Notes under the pieces: generated by a model | Seen by the model: only the letters and a program-made list of their open reading frames with translations | Database searches by the model: none | Told to the model about the DNA's origin: nothing | Shown: positions 26,635-38,600 of the stretch, piece after piece | Layout: every line of letters starts with the position of its first letter | Numbering within the stretch: position 1 is the first letter of the stretch | Translations under genes and position numbers: made by a program | From: Diploscapter coronatus | Lineage: Eukaryota > Nematoda > Chromadorea > Rhabditida > Rhabditidae | DNA length: 64,000 nt | Assembly: GCA_964036155.1 (NCBI GenBank) | Contig: OZ038423.1 | Coordinates: 4,975,249-5,039,248 of the forward strand | Direction: 5' to 3'

Positions 26635-27852
26635 GTACGGTTAGTTTTGCTCAAATTTGACTAAAAATCAGCCAAATAGTAGATGATATCAGGCCACAAA
26701 ATACGCAAATCTTCGGCCGAATAGGATAAAGATAACTCGATTTGTATTTTAGTAAAAAAATTGGTTTGTACTCGAATTTCTGATAATCATTGTAAACAGA
26801 GTTTTTCAAATAGATTTAGATAGAATTATTTCTAAAGTTCAGAAAGTTTCTTTTCACCTTTAGAGAGTCGATTCGACAATGAAATCCCTCGGGCAGGATT
26901 ATAAGAATAAAAATAATGCTTTGGAAAGAAGATCGCTTCAAAAGTTAGATTGGGTTAAATATTCACACAATATCCGGGTTTTTCATCATATGCACCCAGC
27001 GACACGTTTTGGATTACTCATCTTCTCAAGATAATATTACCGTAAGGAAATTTCCAAATTTCAGTAAAAAGTCCGATAAACTCTAGTCTAAAACATCCTG
27101 ACCAATTTCATTTACGCAATTGAAGACAATTTCCTATCGCCTACGAAATAGCTTTGCAAAGTTGGTTTCCTGTTATTTAACTCATTATTTAATTTTCTTA
27201 TTCTGGGCTTTCTATGAGATTTTTACGAGATATTGTAAATTTTAAATGCGAAATATTGAAAAACACGATGATGCTTGCTCATGTAATCTTACGTGATGTA
27301 CGGATTATCCCTGCTTTAGAGGATATACTGAATAAGTGGATAGAAGAATAGGATAAGGGGTGAGTTTAATTGATTATAAAATTGAAAATCAAATAAAAAT
27401 TGTCAAAACCTTAAATTTATCGAATTTTTTGAAGATATAAGTGGTTCACGAAAAAGTTATGCAGATATTATGAAATTGCACAGAAAAAAACTGTTCGACA
27501 AATTTGAAATTATCTGAGATTTGAAAATATGAAATAAAAATAATTTTAAAAATCGAGATAATTAACTCTAAACGCACATAATTTGGTTTGAAAATAAAAA
27601 GTGTTTCCTTTGGGAGTGATTCGAGTCATTCATTCATTGGTCATAGCCTGTCCTAGTTTCCTCTCTATTCTCTATCTCTCTCTTTCACATCAAAGTGCAA
27701 CCAAATCCAATGCAAAGGCACAGAACTGTGCGGCACAATTGCAGAATCTCCATTCTCCATATTTCTTCACAAACGCATTCAAAATATCCAATTTCATTCA
27801 ATTATCGACATTTTCTAAACTACTATTTATTCTATAAGGCAGAACGAAGAAA

Positions 27853-29417
27853 ATGATAATCAAAAAATTGGCAAACCTCACGCAAAAAGACAGGGAGACG
27901 TTCTTCTGGGTCTCAAACTTTATTTTATTGGTAAAAAACTTTCAGCTTAGAAATTTGTAAATTATTTATGTTTTAGGTCTGTGGCGTGATATCATTCATA
28001 ATCGGAATATGGATGTACATTGAGAAGAGCGATTTCGCAGAACTTACACCTGCTTCATATTCAGGTACGATCATTTTCGAAATATGATGCTAGCAATTTG
28101 TCAATAATACAAGTATTGGCTTCTGTTATAATATATTGCTACTTAATTAACAATTGTTTAAATTTTCAAATCCGAAAATTCTATAAAATAGTAAGATTTG
28201 AATTATTTCATTATAGCTATGACATCTGCTGGTATCTGCGCATTCACCGGCGCTTCGATGTGCATTATTTGTATCATCGGCTGTTTGGTCGTGTGGTTTC
28301 GAAGTAAAATTATGCTGATCACGGTTATCATCGTTCAATTATTTTGTCTGACGATATTGTATTTCAGTACGTAGTGTTTATAATCATCCTCGGTATAACG
28401 CAGCTCCTCATAACTATCACCGGTTTATTCAATACGGTAACGATAATAATGAGTCATTGAGTTGGGCACTAAATTTTAGGAAAACGCGCAAGAATTCATT
28501 AGAAAAGATCTTTTGAAGAACATCAATAGCACCCACGTTTTATCACAGATGGGCCACAAAGTCGAACTGCGAATCACTTGGGATCACATGCAGGAAACGG
28601 TAAGGGGATTATCTCTCATTTACCTGATCATGACAAAATTTCAAAGAGAGCCCTGTGGACTCGTGCGAGATAGCATGATTATTAATCCGAAAATTAGTCT
28701 GAACGAAATTCAAAACTATTCAAAACGAATCTATATGCTAAGGCTTTCAATAATACCATTTCAGCTCCAATGCTGCGGGGTTGATAGGCCTGACGATTGG
28801 TTCTATTCGAAACAGTGGCCGAACAACCAGTATGTGCCTGACAGCTGCTGCAATATCACCAATTTCGCATCCGAAAACGATACCTATCACTGCGGAAAAC
28901 TGCCTGAAAACAAAAATCTCTGGCATCAGCAGGTAGGCCTATCCTTGCAATTAAGCCAAAGAGTAATACTTTTAGGGCTGCTATCCTGTATTTATAGATT
29001 GGTTATTCCACCATATCTATATCATTACATGGCTGGCTGCTGTGCTCGTCATTGTTGAGGTTAGCTTACTGAATTTCAATCGGAATAAAATTATTTTCTC
29101 TTTAGATAGTCGTGTTAATTGCATCGATTCTGATATGGAAGCCGATTTCGGAGTTTCATCGAATTCATCAGAAAAGGTCTGTCGAAATGCAAGTTTATAT
29201 AGCAAGCGGATCGTCAAACTTAGCGGTGGATCAAAAAACTTCTGGTCCAATCAGCCAGATCGGATCTGATCTAGCACACACCTCCAAAGTATTGCTAAAA
29301 TTTAGAAATCATCGACGTCGTCTTGTGGAGGAAGCGAATGAAGAACTCCGTTTGAATCCGATGGATCGAGTCGGCAATGCTGCTAATGAGCCGGAAAGTG
29401 TCGATCAAATCACCTAA
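27853..29417 (+). CDS. Tetraspanin
   Basis: Four-pass membrane scaffold protein. Exons: 27853-27930, 27977-28064, 28217-28323, 28368-28436, 28480-28599, 28765-28932, 28976-29059, 29106-29417; all phases agree, 341 aa. Transmembrane helix 1 is about residues 22-41, helices 2 and 3 about 56-112, and helix 4 about 222-247. The large extracellular loop carries the family signature LQCCG (Cys157-Cys158), then PDSCC (Cys182-Cys183), Cys197 and GCYP (Cys212), giving six loop cysteines. The cytoplasmic tail is long, about 90 residues, and basic (FRNHRRRLVEEANEE), longer than the usual short tetraspanin tail. Which of the many nematode tsp genes it corresponds to cannot be decided from sequence alone. 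Confidence 0.92.
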
Positions 29418-30511
29418 CTCCATTTGAGTTTCATTCAATTTGATGCAGTGCATCTTCATAACAATTCACTTTTAGATTATAGAAAAATTTTGAAAATATC
29501 ATTACGCCGATGTTCTGTTTCTTTGAGCTGCTATTCGGAATAATTATGGGCATTTTATCTACGGTACAAACATTTTCTAATCTCTTCTAAACCAGTGATT
29601 TGGTGAATGAAAGTCAGGATATGCATTCATTATAGCCATGAATTTGTTGTTATTGATAGTAGTGGTGGATAAAAGTTAGGAATATTTATCAAAAAAGAAA
29701 GCCGAAAAATTCTTAAATAATTAATTTTAAAAGGTTTGTTGATAAATTTGGTCCTAAAATGTTGAGTATTTAACCACCCATAATCTTCATTCGCTGAAAT
29801 ACCTTGGGAAAACTGTTACTGAAAGTTCCAGACGGTTGAAGAAATTTTTCGCGAAAATTAGCTACTTTCCATAGTAAATCTAAACATCCGTGAAAAAGTC
29901 TCCATAACTCTTCAAAAAGGCTATTCAAACTTGGTAAAAGCTATATATGGAGTGCTAGTTCAATGAGGGGCTCTGTATTAGAGCCTTTTACTCGAGTTAA
30001 AAGCTCATAAAATTTTTATACAAAATTTGTGATTCCAATTATGGCGACTTTTCACAATATTCCAAACTTTTGTCCACCGCCGTATGTTCTCATTATAAAT
30101 TTGATATCTATTGTAAATTACAACATTTACCTCGATTCCAAATATACAAAATTATCAATAATGTTCATAAAACTGTATTCTCATTTATATCATTTGATTC
30201 TCAGGAATAAATACTATGACAAATTTTAATTTGAAAATCAATAAATTCATCACTCTCGCAATGCATTATACTATTGGTGATCACTTCTACAATGCACTTG
30301 GTTTACACGCCAGAATAACGGCAAAGATCGTAAATAAATGTGGAAAGTGTCCAAGTCGTTCCCCACTTTTCACTTATTTGGCGCTAACGTCACATTTCTT
30401 AAACGATTGTTTACTGCAAAAATTAATTTATTTTCTAACTTATATTTGCTAAATTAACCTAAAGTAGTCTTTTGTATTCAATGGTGCTAAATTTGCTAAA
30501 TTTCTAAACAA
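29418..30511. other. Intergenic region with a decayed membrane-like segment; no gene called
   Basis: At about 29480-29565 and 29620-29675 there are short frames encoding hydrophobic residues (for example ELLFGIIMGILST and IIAMNLLLLIVVV), with splice-like borders. Their phases do not join each other or the tetraspanin exons without a stop. The rest is AT-rich and featureless. Confidence 0.4.
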
Positions 30512-33500
30512 ATGTCGAATTTTCCATCGTCCTCACAAGCACTCTCTGCTCAGGGCTCGCAACTCAAGGATTTGGAACTTGTAAGTTTTTTTTTTATAAA
30601 TAAGCATTTAGAAATTTGTACTGATAAGCGCAGCATGCTGTATTAGGTGAAATGGTTATATCAGAGAAAAATCAAGAATAAAAATGATTTAACATTATTA
30701 CGGACAACTAATAATGTTATCAACACATAAAAAGTGATTATTTATTCATTAACGTGATAAAATAATTCTCAAAATCAATAATGATCACTGAATTCTAGGT
30801 TCGATGGTTGGAGAATAAGCTGAACGATCGACCAACATGGAATGGTCGTGCAAATGCAGCCTTGTTGTCCAAAACAATTCTAGAGGAGCTTGAAACATGC
30901 TTTCAGGTTGAACATTAAGAAAGTTTCAAAACCATAGCAATTTTGTAGAGTTTGGATGTGCAGAGCAAGTTGAAACTGTTGTTGGCTTTATCACATATCA
31001 ATCCGAGGCTAATGGCCATGGTAACATTGAAGATCCCAAACGATATGGCATTCAGTCTAAATTTTAGTGGAAAGACCAAGCCCACGTCTTGCTTGGAATC
31101 TGCCGACGCGATCCTGATGATTGGGTCGAAACGATCGCTGAACTGTACAGAGAACTGCCCCACACCGGGGTCGTTCTGACTAATACGTCATCAAAGGAGT
31201 CGCATTATGCGAAGAACGTCGAACTGCTAAGAAAAGAGAGTAAGACTTAGTTTGCTGTGATTCGTATTCACAAATATTTTAGTGCACACAATACTTGGAG
31301 AAGGTTCTAGTCAAATTCTGCCGGAAGGCTATGCAATCGCCAGTGGAACTGTGATCAAAGTAAGAGAATTGGTCTCCGAGTGAAGGGAAGGACGTTTGAC
31401 CTTTCAGGACCAATTTGGTGAACAGACCGAAACGAATCGGCATTTCAACCTGAGAAAGAAGCCCAAGTCATTCAGTTTGATGAAGGAAATCGAAAAACGT
31501 AGGAATTGCTCAACCAATCGTTTCCTGGAGCAATGAAAACCCATTCAGAATGTGAAAACCAAATCGCCTTGAGAGAGCAGAAAGGAACCAATGTGATGGG
31601 CTCAACAGTGCCAATTAAGTTTCGTTCAACACTTCGAAAAGCTAACAATGATCGTAAGTATTTATTTTCAAGAAATTCGTAACAAAAATATATTCAGTAC
31701 CGATGAGAGGAATACCGACGCAGAACAGTCTGAAGCTAAATTCGGGATTTACTGCTGAACCGAAGAAATTCCAAAGAACCCTTGCTAAACGAGAGGGCGG
31801 AGCTAAATTATTGGGTTAGAAAGCTACGGCTTCTTGATTAATTTATCACAATTCTTTAGACATCGCCGAGATACCCCAATCATTGAAGAAGCGCAAGGTC
31901 GTTGAAGCCGCTGAGGAGAAGCGACGGAAGCAGGAGGAGAAGGATCACATCAAACAACGAGCCGCTGAAGAGAAGAAGGTAACAGCTTTCAGGTATTTGA
32001 GAAGAAAATCTAAATTTGAAGCTCATGACTGAACGAAAGAAGCAAGAAGTGCAGAAGCCGCAAGAGCCTGTACCTGCTCAGAGACCTGCAGATGAGGATC
32101 CGAAATTGCCTATCAAGCCAGAGCCAAAGGAAGCACCTACGAAAGAACCACAACCTCCTGCACAAAAATCGGTAGGTTTAGCGAATTATCATTTACTCAT
32201 AAATACAGAATTTCAGCCCATCAAGAGTCCCCCTCCAGTCAGACCAGCTCCCAAATTGTTCAACACCGATTTGGACATGCCAATTCTCACTTCTCATCCC
32301 AGCGCCAAGAAAGAAGTCGTACAGCCCGAAGTATGCTATTGGAAATTTTTCAATATTCAACTATTTTTCTCTAGGCAAACACAAATGATCAACCACCGGT
32401 ACAACTCCCACAAACTGCCGCTCCTGCTCCATACCTGGCGACGATTCCAGCCGAGGCATTCCGGAATCCAATATCTGCTTCGACGTCCCTATCACAATCT
32501 AATTTCTTGAGGGTTCGTCCAGTGATCAATTCAAGTTTGATAGTCTCTCATTACTTCAGCAGCAACAGCCTACTCATCCTCCTCCAATGAGCCACCCAAC
32601 GTCGCATTCAACTTCGCTGCTTCAGCCAAGCTTAGCGAGCACCTTCATGACTCCATCCATTCAGCTAGTCCCAATGAATTCTCTTCAGCAGCGAAATCAG
32701 GTGAGATTATTCTATTAGAAATTCGTACAATTCTATGACTTTAGCAATCTCAATCCCAAGTGCAACAACAACCCCCATCTCTGCATTCCGCTCTGAGTCG
32801 TCCTTCTCCTGTCGTCAATTTGCAACCCACCAGACCATCCAATATTCCCGCTTATGCAGCCAATACTCCACAACTCGCAAATCGTACTTTACAGGATGAG
32901 ATAAGAGTGAGAATATCCTTAATCCAATTTTCGAGACCTGAAAAATAAATATTTTCAGGAGCGGGAGGCTATGATCACTAAACAGTGCAATGACATGCTT
33001 GGATCTGCAAATGTGTTGGATGCTGCTGGACGGCAGATGATTCTCAGCTTTATGAGTGGAAACAAAAGTAACGAATTTTCTAGTTTCAAAGATCAGCTGG
33101 AGCTTCAGACAATCCTCGACCAGAACTTGGAAATCAGCTTACATTGAAGCTGTCCGAATCTCTTGAAGACGTCTACGTCGACAACCGGATATCCAAGATG
33201 AAAATCGAAACTTTCTTCCAAATGGACTACGGCAGCGGAGAATGGAAACGTCTTCGCAAGAGTCGAATTCTACAGGTAGCATTTTATGCTTACTTCAATC
33301 AGACGAGGGAGAACTTTCATCGCTTTTATTGAATGAAAATAAATTATAGGGAAGTGGTCGCACAACCGAAATCAGTTGTAACGTCATAGCTTGCAGCGAT
33401 TTTTTGAAAATTTTGTACAAAAGATACAAAATTATGAAGATATTATAGGGGGTAATTTGGAGAAAATATTTGACGATCATCCTTCCTTTATCCGAATTTA

Positions 33501-33705
33501 ATCAATTCATAGCAATCACTATTTGCAGCCCCATGAAGTGACTCCTGACCCACCCCCTCAAATGACGCCAATTCAGCTTTCTCTGGCTCCAGGAACTTCG
33601 AATCAGTCACTAGGGATGTCAGGAGCAGGAGGTTCTCAGCAACAGCAACCACCTGCCTATTTGTATCTTCAACAATTCAATCAAAAACCATTCAACCAAT
33701 ACTGA
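30512..33705 (+). CDS. NELFA: Negative elongation factor subunit A (NELF-A)
   Basis: NELF-A is the subunit of the nuclear NELF complex that binds paused RNA polymerase II with DSIF. Exons: 30512-30580, 30799-30906, 30949-31020, 31068-31239, 31283-31359, 31408-31498, 31549-31653, 31698-31814, 31860-31978, 32022-32171, 32217-32330, 32375-32512, 32560-32700, 32745-32906, 32959-33067, 33109-33275, 33529-33705; all phases agree, 695 aa (human about 528). Residues 20-165 form the N-terminal helical domain (VRWLENKL, KLKLLLALSHI, WVETIAELYRELPHTG). The conserved middle has LRKKPKSFSLMKEIEK, LPMRGIPTQ and GGAKLLDIAE, followed by a KKRK/EK-rich stretch. Residues 290-540 are Pro/Gln-rich and disordered. 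The C-terminal NELF-A block is present (RQMILSFMSG, LTLKLSESLEDV, MDYGSGEWKRLRKSR). A further Q/P-rich tail follows. Five or more introns are only 41-50 nt. Confidence 0.93.
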
Positions 33706-35648
33706 TCACTTGGTGATAGTGTGCTCGTGTTTTTTTTTACATTTATCCACTGAATTTACATTGGTGTTCAGCAATTTGATATGATAGGAAAACAATGAGT
33801 TGCAGTGATAATTACTTATTCAAAGAGATGATTTTGATAATCAACTTTTATTCGTTTATGAATTTGAAATTTAGTCATTATTTTCTACCATTTGGGCCTA
33901 CACTTACAATTAGACTTTATTCTAGACATTGATTGGTTACCTGACATTTTTCACAGAAAATGATTCAAATGATCTCATTCATATACCCATACCTTGATTT
34001 ATTGGCAACTTATGCTCAACCTCATACTATTGTTTGTACATACGAAACAAATTTCTATAGGAATAAATTGATCGAAACACTTGAGCTTTTTACACTAAGA
34101 GGAAACGAGATGAAAAAGTAGAATGTAGTCAGAGTGGTTGCAACTTTTTCGTATTTAGAACGTGGCTACTTTTTCCAGACTAAGCGTTTCATACCAAGCG
34201 GATATGCAAATTGTTGACGTGTGTCCCGAAATCTCGTTCAATCAGAAGCGAATCGAAAGAAATCGAATCCGAATCCGAATCAAGTCCGACTCCCTTTGTC
34301 GTGCAAATTTCGGTACTTTGGAATAATTGGCGATGGCCCATTTTGATTAGCATTGCAATGACACTTTGTAGTAGTGGAGAGGAGAGATTGCCCGAGGCAT
34401 AGAGGGAGATGAGGAAAGTGAACAGAGATGCAGAAATAGAAATTGAAAGCTATTTTGGAGATGCATCATTATGTAAGAAAAAGTGAAGGAGAAGAAATAG
34501 TAAGGAGAAAGCTAATGAATTAGTGAAAGATACCGAGACTTTCAGAGAGAAGACAAAGAGGAGGGTAGGCTGCCCTAAAGCTTGGACTGGGTTGACCCCT
34601 TTGAGATTCGAGAACGAGAATAGGGGATAGGAATCGAATCTATATCTCTGATGAGGACGAATACAGATGGACATCCAGTGTGAACGAGAAGACGAGAAGA
34701 GAAAGGACGAAGGGTGGAAAATAGAAGACCAGCCATCAGTCAGGGCATCTCTGTCCCTTTCTCCCTCTTCCATTCCATATCCACATATCCAAATCTCGCT
34801 TTTTCCCTTTTATCCATTATCTTTCCATTCATTTATCTGCCTCTCGCATTTTATTTTCCTCCTCAGAATCTGAAGTGAGGAAACGAATGAATGAGATGCT
34901 CGAAATCGTTCTTCGATTATTTTCTGCCGTCATTAGAAGATGTGTGTTGTGGTGAGTGTTTTGATTGGAATGTCATGCACGACTTTGAGGAATCTTACGG
35001 TGCAGTAGGCGTGGAATATTCGGGATATTGTCAAGGCTTGGAAGGTTGAAGTTCCAACTGAGTTCGGAAAATTGTCCCGATAGCATTTCGAATTCCGATT
35101 TTTTACTTTATTTCTTCGTCGACTTTATGAAGACGATACTTCTCTTTCATATTACTGCATCGTTGCCATACATATCATTAGTCGTTTGCAATCTAGAGTA
35201 TATAAAACTTACTTATTTATCCAATGCGTGACAAACATACATCTGAATATGACTTACCTTACTTATTATTAGCTTACTCACTGCTATTTATTACCTCAGC
35301 TTAGACATACATATTTTTCCTTCTCGTTTTTCGCTTTTACTCAATCGGCCGACGCCTCTCTCGACCTGTGTTCAGTAATTTCGGCAATTTCGCTTATATT
35401 GCGTCGCTTCTGTCATGGCGACTCTGGCTGCGTGTGGATTTAACGCTTTCACTAGCCCATTTTTGTAGTTGTATTTTCGTTTTTTCCAGTCTCCTTACTC
35501 TTCACCTTTCTCTTACTTTTTCTCGATCTGATGCGTATCTCTTATCATTCCGAAGATATTTCCTTGCTTCTCGTCCAATCACCCAGCGAAAGCTGTACAG
35601 AGAACGAGATTTGCCTGCTTTTCAGCAGCAGGCCCGTTCGTCTCTGGA
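33706..35648. other. Intergenic region; NELF-A 3' UTR then low-complexity DNA
   Basis: AATAAA at 34062-34067 is the likely NELF-A polyadenylation signal. About 34380-34740 is purine-rich and 34740-34870 pyrimidine-rich. Open frames at 34450-34773 (minus) and 35368-35706 (plus) follow this composition and show no domain. A TTTTCAG acceptor ends at 35625, 24 nt before the next start codon. Confidence 0.5.
34062..34067 (+). terminator. Probable polyadenylation signal of NELF-A
   Basis: First AATAAA downstream of the NELF-A stop codon, about 357 nt away. Confidence 0.5.
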
Positions 35649-38600
35649 ATGCGTCATACTGGCCATCGGCTACTCCTACTCTCCATATTATTTTATAGTG
35701 CTATAGCGAAAGGTTTGTTTGAATATTTCGATGAAAAGTCATTAAAGAGGGATTCCCATGACTAAAATTACTCTTCATCGTTCTCGAAATCCTAAAGTTT
35801 TGAAATTTTACTCGAACTGGCTAGTAATTTTAAGCAAAATTTGAGCTATTCTTTGGAAAACATTCATTTGGACTTCGAAAATTTTAATTCTGTAGAAATC
35901 CATATTTAGATCGTAATATTTATTTTCAACTATTTCATTCACCATTACTTTTTCAGAGAAATGTAATGGATCCGTAACATTTTTCGTAATGGACAATACA
36001 AAATTGATATCGACGAATGGATCCGTGGTTTATGGCGACACGGCTGAAGAAGACTGTATGAGGATTTGCGAACGAAATCGGGTCAGTCAGAGGATATACA
36101 TAGAGGATTTTAAGATTATCTCGGGATTAGCAAAATCGATAAATTATCTGTAAGATAAATATTGATCTTCCTTAGAGGAATGAAAAGTTATAAAATAGAA
36201 TTATCCCACTTAATTGTTCATTTTAGGACCAAAATGGCCAAGAAATTAACTGCGTGTCATTTACGTACGACCATAAAGCCTTCAGCTGTCGGATTTACGC
36301 GGAAAAGGCGAAGCCCTTCGGAACCATGGAGCCAACCGCATCTGCAGGAATGAGATACTTCGAGAAGATCTGCACTCAAGGTAGTTTTCGATAATTCTAG
36401 CCTACCGAACGCAAAAATGACAATAAAATGAGTCACTCAAATTTGATGCATGAAAGATAAATGCTACATGAAATGTAACGAATAATCTTCCGAGTTCGCA
36501 GAGTGAAAAAATAGAAACTATTTTCGTAGTGTAGGTTAAGAGCCAGAAAGACAATTATTGTTTTAATCACCCATTCCATCTGATCAATTAATATCTTTTC
36601 AGACGCTCTTCCTCGATCCTGTGACAATAGTCAATATATCCGTGCTGATGACTCTGTGCTCGTTGGTTACGCCTCCAATATCTCTCTTGTGGATACGATC
36701 GAGCAGTGCGTCGTCAAATGCGTCTTCGATTCCAAGTGCAAGGTATCCGATTATGATCAAATTTTTTATAACTTGCATGCACTTTTCAGTCTGCGATGTA
36801 CTTCTACGAAGAGGGCGAGTGCATCACGAATAGCGAATCTGCCATGACGAAGCCAAGCTCATTTTCGAAGGACGATACTGAAAAGTACATAAATTTCAAT
36901 CACATTTAGAGGGCACAGGTAGTTTTTCGAGATAGAAGTTCGGGACATGAAGCCTAGATCATTAAGCCGGCCATGCTGTGTGAATTTCAAACCTGTTTAC
37001 ACTTTTCAAACCGATGCTCCTATCAAAAGTTGTGCATTGCATACTTTGTGCGATTTGCAATTTTCAAACAGAATGCACTTATTTGCACCGACAAGTTGTT
37101 CGTTCTTCTTCATAAAAATGCCTATCGAGGTCCGAAATTTCATAATCGCTTTGCGGTTTTATGGGGGAGATCCAGGATGCTTAATGTTGTACTCCCCGGA
37201 TGGGGTGTCAGTCAGAACTCGTATTCGTACAAGTTTTTATTTAGTACAACGTCGGGAAAAGACAATTCAGAAGAATTGGAAGACCGACCGTCCTAGGGGA
37301 ACACAGGAGGGTAGACTGACTATTAAGAGGAGAATGGTCAATCAATAATTGTTAATGGTCAGGGAATAGAGATAACTACTAAAGAAGAGGGAGAAGAGTT
37401 GTAGATGGAATGAGCAGTGTCGTTAGGCGGCACTGCTAGGAGAGAGATTAGGGGGAAAGGTGAGAGATGATAGAAATAGTGAGTGGAATAGAGTGAGCCT
37501 CTAACATCTCCCCCAATGGAGAAAATTTTGAAAATTGTAGAGAAGAGAAGAAGTCATTTGACCTGAGGTTGTGAAAAAGTAAAATTTTGATTTTTGGTAG
37601 GTCAAGTGACGTGAGCTACAATTGAGAAATTGGATGGGTGATTATGAGAATATAAAATAAAGTCCTAGAGGTGAACGATAGGGTATGAATGAAAATAACA
37701 AGGGTTTGAAAGAAAGACTTGCGGGAATTGGAATGACGACTGGATAGTAGTTGTTCTGCTTGTCCAGGATTCAGGGTGATTTTCCGCTCGAGTTTTGCCA
37801 CCAATGCTGAGTGGACTTGGATGATGCTGCGTTTCTGTGGTTGTCTTCGTGACTTTTCCAGCACACCACATGCAAGCTTTTGTCGCTCTTGGATTCAAGT
37901 CTTTGGATTCGTCTGTGCAGACTTTCAGGAATCACAAGGCGATTCTCGTGGAACAGGCAGCGCTTGTAAACCGATAAGGTGTCCTTCAAGCTACAGTATC
38001 GAGAAAGAGCTGGTGGGGGTTTGCTAGGCCATTCACCAGATTTCAGGTAACCGATGACTTGAGTCAGAGTCGGATCCTTTCGCGTATGCAATGCGATGGT
38101 GTCCAGAGAGACTGGGACGTTCGACGCATTCGATCTGCACTCGTGCTCTGCCTCCAACTTGACTTGCGCGATTTTGATGTCTTCAGAGTGTTCAGACTGC
38201 GCGTTGAGGACTGAAATTGCCTTTGCCTCGCCAAGTTGTGAAGTGTCGACGATTTCGAAGTGAAAATCGTACGAACGGAGGATGAGAGCCCAGCGAATGA
38301 GACGATTCGCTGCTGTGGCTGGTAGACTCTTGTTTCTACCGTATGCCAACAGTCGCTGATTGTCGGTCACCAGCGTGAAGGTGCGTCCGCAGAGGTATTT
38401 GTGAAACTTGCGTACCGCAAAAGTGAGTGCAAGACCGTCTTTCTCGATCTGCCCGTATTTCCTCTCGGCTGCAGTGAGACTTTTCGAGGCTCGACAGACT
38501 GTCTTCGAATTGCCATCTGGAAGTCTATGCATGAGGATTGCTCCGATTCCGGATTCAGATGCTTTGGCCGCGACTACGATTGGCAACGACTCATCGTAGC

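Larger units (their letters stand above)
18379..27852. other. Gene-poor region of about 9.5 kb between divergent genes
   Basis: This separates the starts of the PHD protein gene (minus) and the tetraspanin gene (plus), so it holds both promoters and possibly distal control sequences or unseen 5' untranslated exons. Visible content: a purine-rich tract at about 18715-18905; a CCTTG-type pyrimidine repeat at about 19425-19500; purine/pyrimidine tracts at about 23560-23900; and inverted-repeat elements at 25249-25354 and 26427-26634. No open frame has domain signatures or coherent splice sites. Confidence 0.5.

Noticed and set aside
29475..29680. Possible extra tetraspanin exons with hydrophobic segments
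   Set aside because: Phases do not join to each other or to tetraspanin exons without an immediate stop.
33061..33110. Apparent frameshift in NELF-A between the last conserved blocks
   Set aside because: Taking the acceptor at 33108 (GAGCTTCAG) makes a 41-nt intron, which restores frame and gives a sequence matching the family, so no frameshift is needed.
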